Shown here piece after piece: positions 34,091 to 46,855 of a stretch of 64,000 nucleotides of DNA. Each line of letters starts with the position of its first letter. The first letter of the stretch is position 1. Made by a program: the position numbers and the translations under genes. The notes under the pieces are model-generated. The model was not told the DNA's origin. It ran no database searches and worked only from the letters and a program-made list of their open reading frames with translations. Origin of the DNA: Gloeopeniophorella convolvens (Eukaryota > Basidiomycota > Agaricomycetes > Russulales). The stretch spans positions 1-64,000 of the forward strand of contig WTXD01000071.1 in NCBI GenBank assembly GCA_022496205.1. Direction: 5' to 3'.

Positions 34091-37000
34091 GCCGGGCAAG
34101 TCGGGTCTGGGCTCATACTTTGCTGGGAAGGACGACGATACCGAGAATGTGCCTTCGCTGGGCCGTGCTTTGATCGGTGACAGGGGCGTACTGAAGCTGT
34201 TTCTCAGTGATAGCTATTGGCATGATGTTAATTCACGCACGCTAAATCATGACCCGGAGACTCTGGAGGACCAGCTGGCGACGTCTCTGCTTTGTCCATG
34301 TCGCAGCTGAGCGTTGAGAGGAAGCAGCGGAGCCCGAAAACGAGTCGAAAATCAGGCTCATCATCCAGCTACCCGCGGAGAACGAAACATGTGCATGATG
34401 CTGAATACAACGGCCGTGCCTTCCACTTGAGAACGCGCCCCTGCTGGGCTGGTGCGCCGGTGTCAACGACAGTCAACGCAGCGCACCAAAGTGTGCAAAC
34501 ACGGAGCCAGTGGCGGCTGGCGACGATGACACGGGAGGCGGAGCTCGGTTCGGGACACACCCCAACATTCAAGTCCGCTGCTGGCCGGAATCAATCCGCC
34601 GGAGGTCTCCATAACTCTCCTCTGACTCCCCTGTCGAACCAACACAATTATCACCGTGGTCGCACTGAGCTGCGCTTTTGGTTATGTTGCATATCAATTC
34701 TCCAGCAATTCGCGGAGCGTATCAAATTGTGGCTCTACTCTTCGACGCCGCACAACGCCCAGATCGGTCCCAACCGACCTGTGGTGGCCACTGTCTGCGT
34801 TTTCCGGGACACTCATCATGGATTTCTCCTGCTACACTTGAGCCGCTGGAGCTCGGAACTGCCAAAAAAAAAAAAAGGTATCGGCTGTACTTCCGTCGGT
34901 CGCGTTGCAAAGTCTCACTGTCTGGAGCATTCGAACGACGTCAACTTCTCAAACATACATCCGGGTTGCGCAGGGCGTCTCGTACGTATTGCTACAAGCC
35001 TGAATATAGCGATTTGATAACGAGCGCATAAAGGACTCACTGTCTCGTGACGGAGGGATGTAGGGAGAGTAATTGGGGTGCTTCTCAAGAAGGCACGTGG
35101 TGTACTCAGTGGAGGACAATGCTTCTCCTGACATCCGCTATCCTGGCAGGAGGGTCATATGGTACCCGTATCGGCCGAGTACGAAGACTACCGAGAAGAA
35201 AGCAAAATCCGGGGAAGGCGATCAAGTCCCTTGGAGACCCATAGGTATGAGCTGGCAGGAACGAAACCCGTTAAGACGTGACGCAAAGTACTCGTTCCGA
35301 AGTTCGGCCAGGTAGAAGCACGGGTTCAGCACAAGGTGGCATCCAGGTCCGTAGCGCTTATCTGACAGAGAACTGTGGATGCTCAAACGCACGCTTCAGA
35401 TGCGAACCGGAGATACCGTATAACTGTCCCGAACAGTGTACTAGTGTGCAGAAGGTCGCGTACACCGTGGTATCGGGGTTAGGAGAAAGGGTTTATGTCG
35501 CCAACTGCGAGTCCTTGCCGCCAGAACCCAGAGGATATTCAGTGTGCGTGGCATTTCATGATACAGTGAAAGGCGCATAACGATGAGCTGATCATGAAGG
35601 CCGTGACTCCAAGGTCCGATACAGCCGCGAAACTTAGCAGTTCCGATGACATAGAATCCCGGTGGCACGAGCTGAAGCGCTGAATTTTGAGTAGAATCAC
35701 GGACCATTATGGCTTGCATTGGGAAGCACCATCACGTTTGGTCATATGTGAGAGACCTGGGCGAACTGTCGTAAATTTTGAGGTCAGAAAACGCCGTCAC
35801 CGTACTGGCACGAGGAGCGGCGAGCTTCCGTATCCTGACAGAAGAGTCGCTGCGCGCGCGGCGTTTGCCCAACGTTTGCCTGCGGGCATCTCCGGGCATC
35901 TCCGGCCGATGCCAACCGGTCGCGAGCTCGGGGGCCCGCGATGATCATGTAATCATTGCCGGATTTGTTCTCCCTCACCGCAATCGCCGTCGGCCGCCGC
36001 TCTCGGGGTGGTTACCGCAAGGTCACTACTGTCGACACCAGCACCCACCAAAGACCATCCCATATGATGCCCCCCGCAGCACCTCAGTGACTCCTAGTGG
36101 TACTCAGGATCCGCCGTCTACTTCGATACCTGACAGCAGCCTGAGAGTCCGATAAGTCGAACGCTCGGCGCAGCACTTGGACGCTGATCCGCTCCTTGTC
36201 AAGTTTCCGATTCCCCCGTGTCTGCAGCCTTAAGGTCCCCCGCCCCTCAATCGATACCTGGTGCCTGGTGCGTACGTTCCTTTCTGAGGCGCCGCCCTAA
36301 CACGAGACCGTCATGCAGCGCCGCGGCCGCGTCTATGTCATGCATCATCCATTCACTGTGTACTGTATCATTTGCCTCCTGGAATGGGACCTTCGGGGAC
36401 AACTCGAGAATTTGAACAGTTGTCGATCTCAGTTTTGAATGAGGTCGATCCTGTCATCACTCTCGCTCGGACATCGCGAATGTTCGGTATCACGAAGTCA
36501 AAGGAGGTTGTTGCTCAACCTTGTCTGCCAAGCTCCAAGGATGATCATCCGACGGCAAGGCTGCAGGCCTCGTACTGCGTTTACATCTGATAATTGGGGT
36601 CCACATCAACCTAGCTGCGACACAATGAGGTCCTAGAAATCCCCTGTGTCAGATCCATGATGGCTTTCCCGTTTCCATCCAGGTGAATGAGCAGGGCGGT
36701 CCCACGCTCCGAAGTTGGTCACGGCCACAGCTTTCGTCGTTACGATTGCATGGATCTAGACAGCGCCTCATTGACAGATAGACCCGAGTGAGTATGTGAG
36801 CCCAAGATGATCTTGTCCTGCATCACAGCTGCGCACCGTTCCTCGACCCTTCCAAAGTCACTCGACATTCAACGTTCTCTTGTCAGGATTGGACGATTGC
36901 ACGTGTCAGTACGTATGGCGTGCATCCGGATATCCCTGTCACGTAATGCTCTCTCAAACGGTACTGACTAGGTATGTCTCTGTTGACGTCGCCATTTTCA

Positions 37001-38515
37001 ACTGCGCCAATTCATTGTTCGAGTGTAGCTAGTCTCTCGGTTCCAGATCGTTTCAGAGATCCGCCTTAGCCGTCTCCTGCAACGATCTGGAACCGAGACT
37101 AGGCATGGGTCCGCCATCTCCGTTCCCGCTCTCTCGGGGCGTGTCGTAGGCGGAATGCAGCAGCCAGCCGACGAAGCGATCATAACCCTCGCCTGCCTCG
37201 ACGCAGTCTTGGAAGCATCGGCTTTGGTGATGAGATTGTCGCAGCCCACATGGATGCCGAACCCGCCCAATTTGCATCTAAATACATGAAGCCCACAAGG
37301 TCCTTAGGCTTCAAGCTGCAAGCTTGCGCAACGGATCACGGATGTGCCCGATCAAGCTGCACTCAACACCGACGCTATGACCCATCGGCGCTTGCGCGTC
37401 GGAACAACTTACATCAATGCATCATTGGTCCACGCCGAGGCCAGCAATTACAAGTACTATTTACTGATTGACTGCAAGGACATGCACATCAATGGTGCAC
37501 GTCAGCAGGTTTTGCTCAGCAGAGAATTCAGACAGCTAACGCAAACAGGGTGTTTGCGTTGGCTACCGACGCGGCGTCTGCTGCGCTCGCGTTCGGAGCT
37601 CGCGAAAAGCAGCGTGACGCCGAGACAGCTGCGGCGGTATTCGGTGCTCCGATGAGTTCGCAACTGCTCGCGGCCAATTTGGGCCCAGATTGTGACTAGC
37701 TCCGGCGCTACCTTAAAAGCTTAGAATCAGCCCTACTTACCTAGTGCTGGATAGGGCAGTCGCGGCGTACCTTGGCGCGCACCTCCTACCTTGTGCATAG
37801 GCGACGAAATTTAACAACTTCCAGGCCCCAATACACGAAGCACTGAATTAGGTGCTTGATATTGTTGCCCTTGGAGGCCTCGTGGAGCGTACCTCCGCAG
37901 TGAATATAGTGTCGGGTGTCACCTCGTAGGCGTGGTGGTGAAATCACAACGTGAGCTTCTAGAGGGTAGTGTGAAACTTACCAGCACGCGTCTGACATCC
38001 CGAACAGTCTTAGACGAGAAGTTCAAGATGTTGTTTCACTGGTGATTGCGCAGGGTCTGTGGGAGCATTTGTGTAAAGTGGACATGCAGGCGGAATGCCG
38101 CTTCTCGATCGTCCCCTATATACAGCCTTTCGCTTCTCTGTGCTTCTAGAAGACCGTCGTATCATGCAAGACGCGCCGTCAATGACCCATCTGTGACCGA
38201 TCAAGCACGTCACGCTTTCAGCAGCGCTGTTTGCGTGGATGTTCCTTCTTTCGTAACGTTTCGATCGGGGAGTCCAAGCGTGTAAAGGGCAGGAGGTTCA
38301 ACGCAGACCGAAGAGGAAGTATGAGCAAGGTCGTAACATAGGGGTATCAAACAACGTGCGTGTTAAGTCGGGTCACGGGTCCTATCGTTGCATAAGGGCA
38401 AGGTTATCGAGAAACAATATAGCGAGAGGGGGAGCCGGGCTTTTGGGTTAAGTACAAGGTTTCGGTCATTGAATGTACTCGAAGCAGTCACGTAGAAGGC
38501 CTTCCACGGGGAGTC
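34091..38515. other. Decayed region without a recognised gene
   Basis: Many short frames exist but none has a domain or splice pattern I can defend. A run of 13 A lies at 34864-34876. The stretch around 37550-37690 contains a plus-strand frame rich in Ala (VFALATDAASAALAFG) that ends at a stop near 37697 and looks like the tail of a former gene, but I cannot name it. Confidence 0.35.
37030..37104. repeat. Inverted repeat with about 22-bp arms
   Basis: Left arm TAGTCTCTCGGTTCCAGATCGTT (37030-37052) and right arm AACGATCTGGAACCGAGACTA (37081-37101) pair with one two-base bulge, with a loop of about 28 nt. Further right, a perfect 10-bp hairpin AACGCAAACA / TGTTTGCGTT with a GGG loop lies at 37538-37560. 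Confidence 0.75.
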
Positions 38516-41500
38516 TTACATGAGATCGTCTATGTTGAACATTTTCGCGCGATCCTCCCTTGATGTCTCGGCAGCTGCTTCGGATAACTTTTCGACGTGG
38601 TCATCAGCGAGTTGTTGGATGGCTGCTGGAGGAGCCCCTGTGACTGCAGGATAAAGGATGCGTAGCTTGGAGGAGATACGCTCCAGGCGGTCATCGATTG
38701 ATCTCCTAAACTGCTGTTGATCGCGTTCTATAAGTGCTAGTATCTAATACCGTTCATGAGCAGAGAAGATCAAAGAGGCATAACACCATATCTGTACCTC
38801 TTGTGACTGAGATTGCGCGAGAGTTTCGAGCTGGCGCTGTTTCGCTGTGAGACTTTCCAGCAGTTTCTTTCGACCTTCTGGACTGCTGTCTTCCGCGAAT
38901 TCGAGCATTTCGGCCTACATTTCACGTCGTAATGGTAGAATACAGAAGGATGGCCACTTACGACACGCCGCTGAGCAGGAAGAATATACCCTGCACTGAC
39001 TTTGACGTACACGCTGCTCACTTTTGTCGAGAGCATTGCGACCCTGCCGAGGTATGGTAAGTCCGGAAGGCCGCACTAGCTTCAATGATGGGGATCTTAT
39101 GCTCACTTCAAAGTAGCCATGCATTCGCGATAGATCATGTCCCTAGTAAAGTCTGCCGTGGAGCGGACTCAAGTCAGCGTTTATCCGAGCTGGGCGTGGA
39201 GGTGTGAACCTGGCAGGGAGACACCTCCAAGAACAATTTTGCTTCCATTGCGGAGCGCGTCCGTAAGGGCCACCGTGTGGTTTCCCATCACGTTCTTTAC
39301 CAGTGAAACGATCGAGTGAAAGAATTGTGCTAGCTGAGAGAAGCGCGCGCGAAGGATGTTGAAGGAACCCATGGCTTTGCGTAGAATTGGGACCATCTCT
39401 GAATGCGGAAGTATGAGGCCGCATTCGTGCAATCCTAGGGATGGCTCACCTCTAAGCGTGGCATTCTCCAGGTCCACCCGCGTCATCTCCACGATTGTTC
39501 GTGTGATCTCGCTCTGCTGGCGCTGGCGCTCTTGTGCAATGTGCATGTACGCATCACGGCTTGCCGTGAGGTTTGCGCGCGTCACATCGATCTTGTGCTG
39601 CGCAGCCGCAACTGCAATTTCTGCCGCCTTTCCTTTGGCTTCGGGGGTGGGAGGATTGACGAACCCGTTGGCTGTAGTACCCGCCATCTGACTCATGTAA
39701 GCAGCAGACTGGCAGAGGGCGTCGACTTTCTTCAGCACACTGTCGATCTGAGAGCGCCAGCGAGGAAGAAAACTTGTATCTCCCACGTGGGCCGAGCGAG
39801 AGTGCGCAAGGATCTGGTCAATGATCTGTAGAGACATGAATGACGCTTTCCGTGGATATTCGGAGGACATACAGGGAGACAGACATCGATTGCTTGGATG
39901 AGGTCCGCGGAGAATCGTTTCCGAGGATCTAGGGAGTCTTTGGAGATCTGCAAAGCACGACGGACATATTCACCACCACTTTGAGCGTCACTATGTCCTG
40001 AGATGCGCTCCCAATCTGGATCTGAGCCACTTTCACCGTCTCCAGCAAGCAGTTGCAGTATATCAAGTACCTGCGCCTTGATGAGGGGCGCACGCTGGAC
40101 TCCAGGATCTATCAGGTTTGAGGGCGAGATCTGTGTCCGCGATTGTTTGTTTTTGTCGGTGTTATTACCGGGGGAGCCATCCTTCGCCTTCTGGAAAGCA
40201 GAGACCGGAAATGACGCGATGGAGGTGAATGCGCTAGTTGCGGATCCTGACAATGGAGTTTGGCCGGCGCTGGAGCTTCGATTGGCGAGGGCGACTCACC
40301 AACAACACCGACAAGACCCTCAAGGACGTTCATTCCGAAAATGCCCCATGCACTGGGCATGGACTTGACAGATTCTCTGAAAAGGTTCTGGGCATCCTCG
40401 AAGGACGTTCTTGACAGCTGAGAAGCTTCCTCTATCTTCTGTATTTGCTCGGATTTTCTGTCCTTTTCTTCTCGCAGAACCCGCAAGTACGTAGCGTTCT
40501 ATTTTTGATCAGCGACCGCTGACCGAGAACGCTGACGGTCAACATACCGCTTCGATCGCTTGCTGCGTATTTCCACCTTTGTATGTGCAACCTAAGGATA
40601 ACTCTTCTATTGAAGAGGACGAACGGTTATTCTGGGCACGCGCGGACTGGGCTACATGATTGACTCACGAGTCAAGTCCGATAGATTTTGGAAGCCTTTT
40701 TCGCAGGCTGTCGCAGCCTCCTCACAACGTTGGGATAAGGAGAGGAGATTGTTCAGACGGGATTCAAAAAAGAGTTCAATTTCTTTTTCCGTCCCTTTGA
40801 TTCTAGCCCACTGCTATGAGTCTGTTTAGAAGCAGCGGAGGAAGAACTGCCGCACAAGACTTCCACGAGGTCTCGAATGACCCGAGGCATTTGTTCGGAC
40901 AGTGCCTGAATTGTCTCCATATTTGTGTGAGCATTTTCGAAGGCAGTGTATCCGTCGCCGACCATCTACGGGATGTTGAATGCATATCAGGCGCGTAGAA
41001 GGAGGCACCGCACCTGCATGAGGCAAGTTTTGAAAGAATCGGGATGCTTCACATGCTTCCATTGGAATGTCGGTGCGCCACCCTGCGGTTGAGAGAGGAG
41101 GCCTGTGGACAGAGTCAACGACTGCAAACGATGTGTGGGGAGAGATTCACTAAAGTCGCTGATACCCGAGGCAATACATAGTACGGAGCCGAGTAGCGCG
41201 ATACTCAAAGGAGCGGGTTGCAGAAGTTCAGCCCAGTTCGAAGAGCACCACATAGTCATCCAAGCCTCCTCGTTCGCATCTTTGCCGCCGCTGAGAGCAG
41301 CTATCTTCTCCCGATACTGAACAAGACGTTGAGAGTTCTCGGAGGACATGATCCCGCGCGAGAGGGTCGCTGGGATGTTTGGGGGACTTTGCGAGATAAG
41401 AGAGCGTCTTATGTATTGCAACAGGCCGAGGGCGGCACTGCATGTGGCCAAGAAGGGGGACAGGACGGTAACGCCATACTTATCCAGCTGGCACTGGACG

Positions 41501-41677
41501 CCGCTAGCCATCACTTGACTTATCACCAGGATCTCAGGCGTCCACGTTGTGCAACGCAAGTCGGAAGGGTACTAGAGTACGCACCCTCGAATAGTGGTGC
41601 GCTACCCTCCACCACCAGCCTCCGGAAGCTATTTCCAGGTCCTTGGGGCCCTGAGATCCGGTAGCATGAACTTGCAT
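38516..41677 (-). CDS. Unrecognised helical coiled-coil protein
   Basis: I do not recognise the family. A chain of minus-strand exons joins with normal short introns from an ATG at 41677 (MQVHATGSQGP, low certainty) to a TAA at 38516-38518 (ending NIDDLM). In order: a region with two mainly hydrophobic stretches (SPFLATCSAALGLLQYI and SIALLGSVLCIASGI); helical segments with ETIQALSEQMPRVIRDLVEVL and SRLNNLLSLSQRCEEAATAC; a glycine-rich hydrophobic segment SAWGIFGMNVLEGLVGVVG; PGVQRAPLIKAQVLDILQLL; a long Ala/Gln-rich helix region (QERQRQQSEITRTIVEM); FFHSIVSLVKNVMGNH; and a C-terminal coiled coil (KLLESLTAKQRQLETL, DQQQFRRSIDDRLERI). The layout, helices around central hydrophobic segments, could suit a membrane-associated protein; this is inference only. 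Confidence 0.65.
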
Positions 41678-42517
41678 TGGGCCCAGAAAGAAGAGTAGAT
41701 TTCTGTGCCTGTCACTTGGCGTGCAGGAGGAGCTCTATATCTAGGTGAAGGTTGGCACCAAATCGGATTGGCTCACTGAGGCCTGCCTCCGAGTCCGAGT
41801 CATCCGAGTCTTGCCTCGTCGCCGGTGCCGCAGGCCCGATTCGCGTGGGAGTCCGGACGTCCGGGTACCGGCGTCGATCACGTGAATGCGTGAACAAAGG
41901 CATTCGCCCAACTTCCATGGCAGCACCGTCAGTCGCTCAGGCTGCCGCTGCCTCCCCGGGTTGACTGACTCGAGTGATCGCACCCAAGAGAAGACTCATG
42001 GTCACAGTTCTGCACCAGAGCTTATGCGGAAATCAAAGTATCCCTTAGACACGAGGACCCGTCGACATAACGTTTCATTTGCAAGGAACAGGGAGCTGTG
42101 AGCCAGCACGAATCTATTGCGCGTACAATACATGCATAAGTCGAGTTGAACCAGCAAATCAACTAATACTATGCGAACCGACGACGCTTGAAAGAGGTAA
42201 TGCCAAAATCGTGTGTACTGCCAGTCGAACAAATGTTGCCGTATTCATCTTCCTCCTACAACTCTCATCCTACATTTACACGGCACCCCGGAACCCATCC
42301 ATGACAATCCTGTTAGTGAGTCCATGCGCTCTGCGCTCGATTTACTATACGATAATCGAAGTGGGGGGTGCTCTACTGTCCATCCGAATCGTCAAGACAC
42401 GGGTGTGGCTGCTTATCATCCTCCGCTGGGTCCACTGAGGTTGATCACATCGGCATGCGCATCCTGTAGTACCCGGGAAGCGTATATGCAGCGCACAGCC
42501 ACACCTGAACGTACCAA
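41678..42517. other. Intergenic, no gene seen
   Basis: This lies between the start of the coiled-coil gene and the 3' end of the UbiA gene. The frames present are short and without motifs. Confidence 0.4.
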
Positions 42518-43505
42518 TCAGCTAAGTTGAAGTACAAAACGAAAGAAAATACTCGCATTATACCAATAAAACGAAACCTTGTCCGCGCGTACGTCCGTCC
42601 GGGCAACAAATCTAATCCCAACCACAAGGGAAAGGACACCCATGACCGCCGCGGCGACATCATCTAGTCTCCACGTCTGTGCAACGCCCCAAGACCATCC
42701 GATCAGAAGGAATGCAGTGGCGATTCGGGATACCATTGGGTAGGCAATAGGGAGAGTAACGCGCCCACTTGCTGCGTCTCCTCGAACATCCTTGTAGTCT
42801 TGCGTGTGAATGGTGGTCAAAATAATGCCCGCGCTCAGAGCAACGGCGGCGAACACGGTACTGTCGGCTGCGCTCTCGTCCGGGCCTACGACAATGATTA
42901 GCGATACATAACGCGAAGTCTCGCTACGGTTAACGCACAAGCGACAAGGGTCGCGCCGGCCTCTGCTACAGCATATCCGACAGCATTGAGAGCATTGCGA
43001 ATGAGCCAGTGAGAGTTCGCGCCGCCTCCTTCATTGTAAGCTAGCATGAAGAGAGACGAGCCAAGGCTAGCAAGCATAGTCCGTGGGCCATACGCGGCGG
43101 ATATGAGGACGCAGATTGGGATCATCGCCCAGCGCAGCATCCGCGCCGTACGGACAGTGATGCGGCCCGCGGGAATAGGCCGGTCACGGTGGTTCAAAGT
43201 GTCTTCCGCAATTGCGCGCGGTAGGGTTTGATTGGCGAACGCGAGCTGCAAACAGTGCACCCACATCCAAAAGATGACATGGAGGAGGCGCAAGGGGCTG
43301 CCCTTTGGAGCCGCAGCCGCAGCGAACAGAGTCTACTTAGAGATATAAGCGCGTCGCTAAGGACCGCGGCGGGGAAATGTATAACACGCACCACGGGAGG
43401 GATTAGGGTTTTCATATCAGATTTGGTGAAGAGAAAAAGAGTGTACAGGTTATGCGAGAGGGCTTGAGCAGCCATGGTGGCAGCAAGGATAGTGAGAGGG
43501 TTCAC
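42518..43505 (-). CDS. UbiA-family prenyltransferase
   Basis: UbiA enzymes are membrane proteins that transfer a prenyl chain to an aromatic or other acceptor using two Asp-rich magnesium sites. Three exons (43392-43505, 42939-43332, 42518-42885) sum to 876 nt, 291 residues. The first motif appears as N-Q-x-x-x-x-x-x-x-E-D-x-x-N with RPIPAGRI after it, the second as DYKDVRGD. About seven to eight hydrophobic segments follow one another (for example CVLISAAYG and ATAFLLIGWSWGVA). An alternative start at 43475 (MAAQALSHN) would shorten it by 10 residues. A TATA-like TTTATATA on the minus strand lies about 50 bp upstream near 43553-43565. The acceptor is unknown; fungal relatives include both primary and secondary-metabolism enzymes. 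The downstream neighbour on this strand is far away, so no cluster is evident. Confidence 0.87.
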
Positions 43506-44317
43506 AGAGTTGGCAGTTTGGTGGAGAGATGAATGGCGGAGGGTCGACCGAGCGTATATAAAGTCCAGGTTCTCGTCTCGTCACCCCATCAGCGTCTGGG
43601 AAAAATTTCGCGGGCATTTCCACTGCCGAGGACTAGATGCTCGACGGTTGCGACTGTCCGTGGTCGCGGTCCTGGAGAAGTGAAAGGGTAGCCGACGGTT
43701 AACGTGAATACGCGCGGTACAGCGGGATCTAACCCGAGTTAGGGATCAACGGCGGCAATTCAATTATATTTGAATAGTCAGCGCTTCAGCGATCCACGCT
43801 AGTCGAGGGAGATGAACACCTTTCACTGCGCTGTCTGAATTTCACAACGGCAACGGGGCGGGAGAAAGGCGGAATTTGGAGGCGCCATAGAGAGCAGCAC
43901 CGCTACGTTGGTGTGCTCGGCGCGGAGGCGGGACATTGGGAATTGGATTCTCGATGCCGAGTACGCTTAGCGAGCGCACGTCCATCGTCCGATCGTTTAT
44001 GCACCTCGGATGTCGGTGCTGTTGTGGGCACAAGGACTTCAATGCTTCCCCGAACACAGGCACGCGAGTTAGAAGAAACTGTTCTATATCATACAATCCA
44101 CTCTTAGAAGCAAACATCAGTAGGTACAGAGGGGTCAACACTCGGCTCTGCACCCACGAACATGCGGGGCATGCCATCGTAACAGCTAGTAACGTTCCAT
44201 CAGACTTTGTCGGTCTTGTTATCAAGCGAGTCTGAGTGCTCGGAGACGACGTCAGTCTTTGCGTTCGTAAATTCTGCGAATGTACCACGTCAACTACGAA
44301 ACGCATGGGGATGCACG
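43506..44317. other. Intergenic, no gene seen
   Basis: This contains the UbiA promoter at its left end and the 3' flank of the transporter at its right end. An AT-rich palindrome ATTCAA-TTATAT-TTGAAT lies near 43760-43780. Confidence 0.45.
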
Positions 44318-46855
44318 TTAAGCCTGACCTCGTTCCTGGCGCGCGATGTTGGCAGCGCGGTCGTCAGCGCTGACAGAGCCAAATATGATGTCCATTTCCT
44401 CGAGAGAGCGACCCTTAGTCTCTGGAATTAGGCTGTGCGACAGTGTCAGCAACCCGAGCAGCTGGTGACATGTGACAGAAGGTCGACGCACAGAGCGAAA
44501 GGAGCCATTGCTCCGATGTTCAGCGCGGCGAACATCAAGAACATCTTGTAGCCGAGGCGTGTGTGAATCGTTGGCGTCACCTTTGATACGACGAAATCTG
44601 GCAATTACGCATTAGGTGATTGTCTGTGCGTAGCGGGGGATGATATTTACTCCAGAGCCACTGTGATGAAGAAGCAGTAGCCAGGCCGTAGTGCCTTGTA
44701 CGCGTCGGGAAGATATCCGACACGTATACCCATGGCAGAGGACCCCAGCCCATCGAGTAGAAGCAGACATAAATGTAGATCATAGCCGCCATGGCCCGCC
44801 CAGACGCGGGCGGGTTGGGCTGTGGGGTTGACGCTGGTGGGTGCGTCTTGAGGATAGCACCCACAATGAAGAACAAGATGCCCATTCCCATCGCCGAGAC
44901 AAAGAGCGACGGCTTGCGACCCCACGCATCGACGAAGAAGAAAATGAAGATCGACGTCGCGATGACTTTCACAACGCCATAGATACCAGCAGCGAGAAGC
45001 GAGTTTGTGGACCCCGTGTATCCGATCTGGTTGGTGAACATCAATGTCTGTAGCGTAATGACTGGAGCTGCACTCACCGAAGTGAAGATCTGCGGTGCGT
45101 AGTAGTTGACCGAATTCTGTCCACACCATTGTTGCAGGAAGAAGATGAAGAAGGCGATCAGGAACCGTATATAGTTTCCATGCCCTAAGAAAGCTTCACG
45201 CAGGCCAAGGTTTGCGCGTGCTTCACGTTCTTCGGCGAGGGCAGCCTCAATTTCGGCCAGTTCGTAGCGTACTTCTTCGGAATCCGGCGGCATCTTACGA
45301 AGGTACGCCAGGTTGGCCAGTGCATGGCCGGTGCGATCCTTCGAAGCCAGCCAGCGGGGAGATTCACGAACAGTGAGAAGACCGAAGGCCATGATTCCCG
45401 CAGGCACGAGTTGGAAGCCGAACGGGATACGCCAAATCGCGGGGCTGTTGTGGATGTGCAGACCGATGCCGACTGAGAGAGAGATAAGATTCCAACCAGC
45501 CAGTACTCGGAGCGAGACAAACGTACAATTGATGAAATAGGAGATCATAACACCAATGGCTACCATGATTTGGAACATACCGGTGATGCGTCCTCGTACA
45601 TCCTTCGGTGAGCATTCCGACACATAGGCCGGAGCGACGGCACTTATGCCCCCAATGCCGAAGCCGGAGACGACGCGTCCCCCGTAGATGTAACCAAGCC
45701 CACGGTTGCCACTGCCACCGGCAACCGTTGTCAAAACCTGATCAAGAGGATCAGCAACAGGAGGGCGGGATGGCGGGATGGCGAGATTACGCACTGCACC
45801 AACGGAGAAAATAAGTGTGTATGCTAAGAGGGTCTTGCGCCGGCCTATCCAAGCTGAGGTGCGGAGATGGGTGTTAATCCCGGAACGCCGGTCGGAGCAA
45901 AAGAGGGTGAGAGATACGAGAGCCACGTCACCAGACGCGCGCGACCGCGCCAGCAACCTCGCTAAGAACTCCAAGCGTAGAGAAACAAACAAAACGCCGC
46001 GTACAACGACGCGGCACCGAGACCCCTCAATCAATAGATTGGATGGGTCCAGGCGCTGGCCCTTCAGCCAGCGTTGCGTAGGACGATGCTTTATGGAAGT
46101 CCTAAGCAGCCACAGGAGCGCCGAGACGGATCACAAGGATCGTACATTGCGGCAGGTATCCAGCGCGAGAACAAACGCAACCCGAGGAATGAGACCCACC
46201 TGAGACTGGTGCACTACTCAGGGCACCAAAGAAAGCACCGCCTTGTAACACTGATACGACGTTCGATGAGACATCGTCGATGCGACCTTGGTCGACGCCA
46301 ATGCCGTTTGCAGGACGGACGCCAAATTTGATCTGGAAGTATTCTGACTGGACGACACCACCAGCAACACCGCTGGGAAAGAAGCACTGAATGAGTAAAT
46401 GGGGAAGGGGAGATGACCAAGACACACGTGTCATAACCGAAGAGGACGATACCCCAGTAGGCGATAAATGCCAGCCCTGTGGTGAAGTATCAACATACAG
46501 CAATCCGGAGGACGGTATGGGCAGATGAAAGGGGGGTCGAAGGGATGGAGAAGAGAAGTCGTGGTTGCAGTGGGACGGTCGTTCGTCGTCAACCGCTAAG
46601 CGCCGTACCATACGGTGCGTGCCGGCAATGACAAGATCGATCACCGCACCCAGATTCACCACCTTCCCCTGGGTTCTCGATGGTATCCGCCAAAGGCGGA
46701 GCGCCATACTCAACCCGACCGTGCGGGGGTGCGTACAGTGCGGTGCCGGGGATTGCGTAGGCTCCCGGGGGGAGCTCAGAGGTACATATGCAAGGAAAAA
46801 AGGACGCACAGTACACACGAGAATTCTGGAAGAGGCGCGCCGTGTTGATCACCAT
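44318..46855 (-). CDS. MFS sugar/quinate-type transporter
   Basis: This is a proton-coupled or facilitative sugar-porter-family transporter with 12 expected membrane helices, probably in the plasma membrane. The start at 46855 encodes MVINTARLFQNSRVYW, with the Trp codon split by a 333-nt intron (46477-46809), leading to FIAYWGIVLFGYDTGVAGG. Then follow the family signatures: WIGRRKT after helix 2, GRVVSGFGIGG, SPKDVRGR, VRESPRWL, FFLQQWCGQNSVNYYAPQIF, DAWGRKP, GWGPLPWVYVSDIFPTRTR and, after the last introns, PETKGRSLEEMD. The stop is at 44318-44320. Several 50-60 nt introns split it, and all joins I checked keep frame. The GVAGGVV segment resembles quinate permeases; the substrate is not provable from the sequence. 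Confidence 0.9.

Noticed and set aside
42518..46855. Secondary-metabolite cluster (UbiA next to a transporter)
   Set aside because: No synthase, P450 or other tailoring gene is adjacent, so two neighbours alone do not make a cluster.
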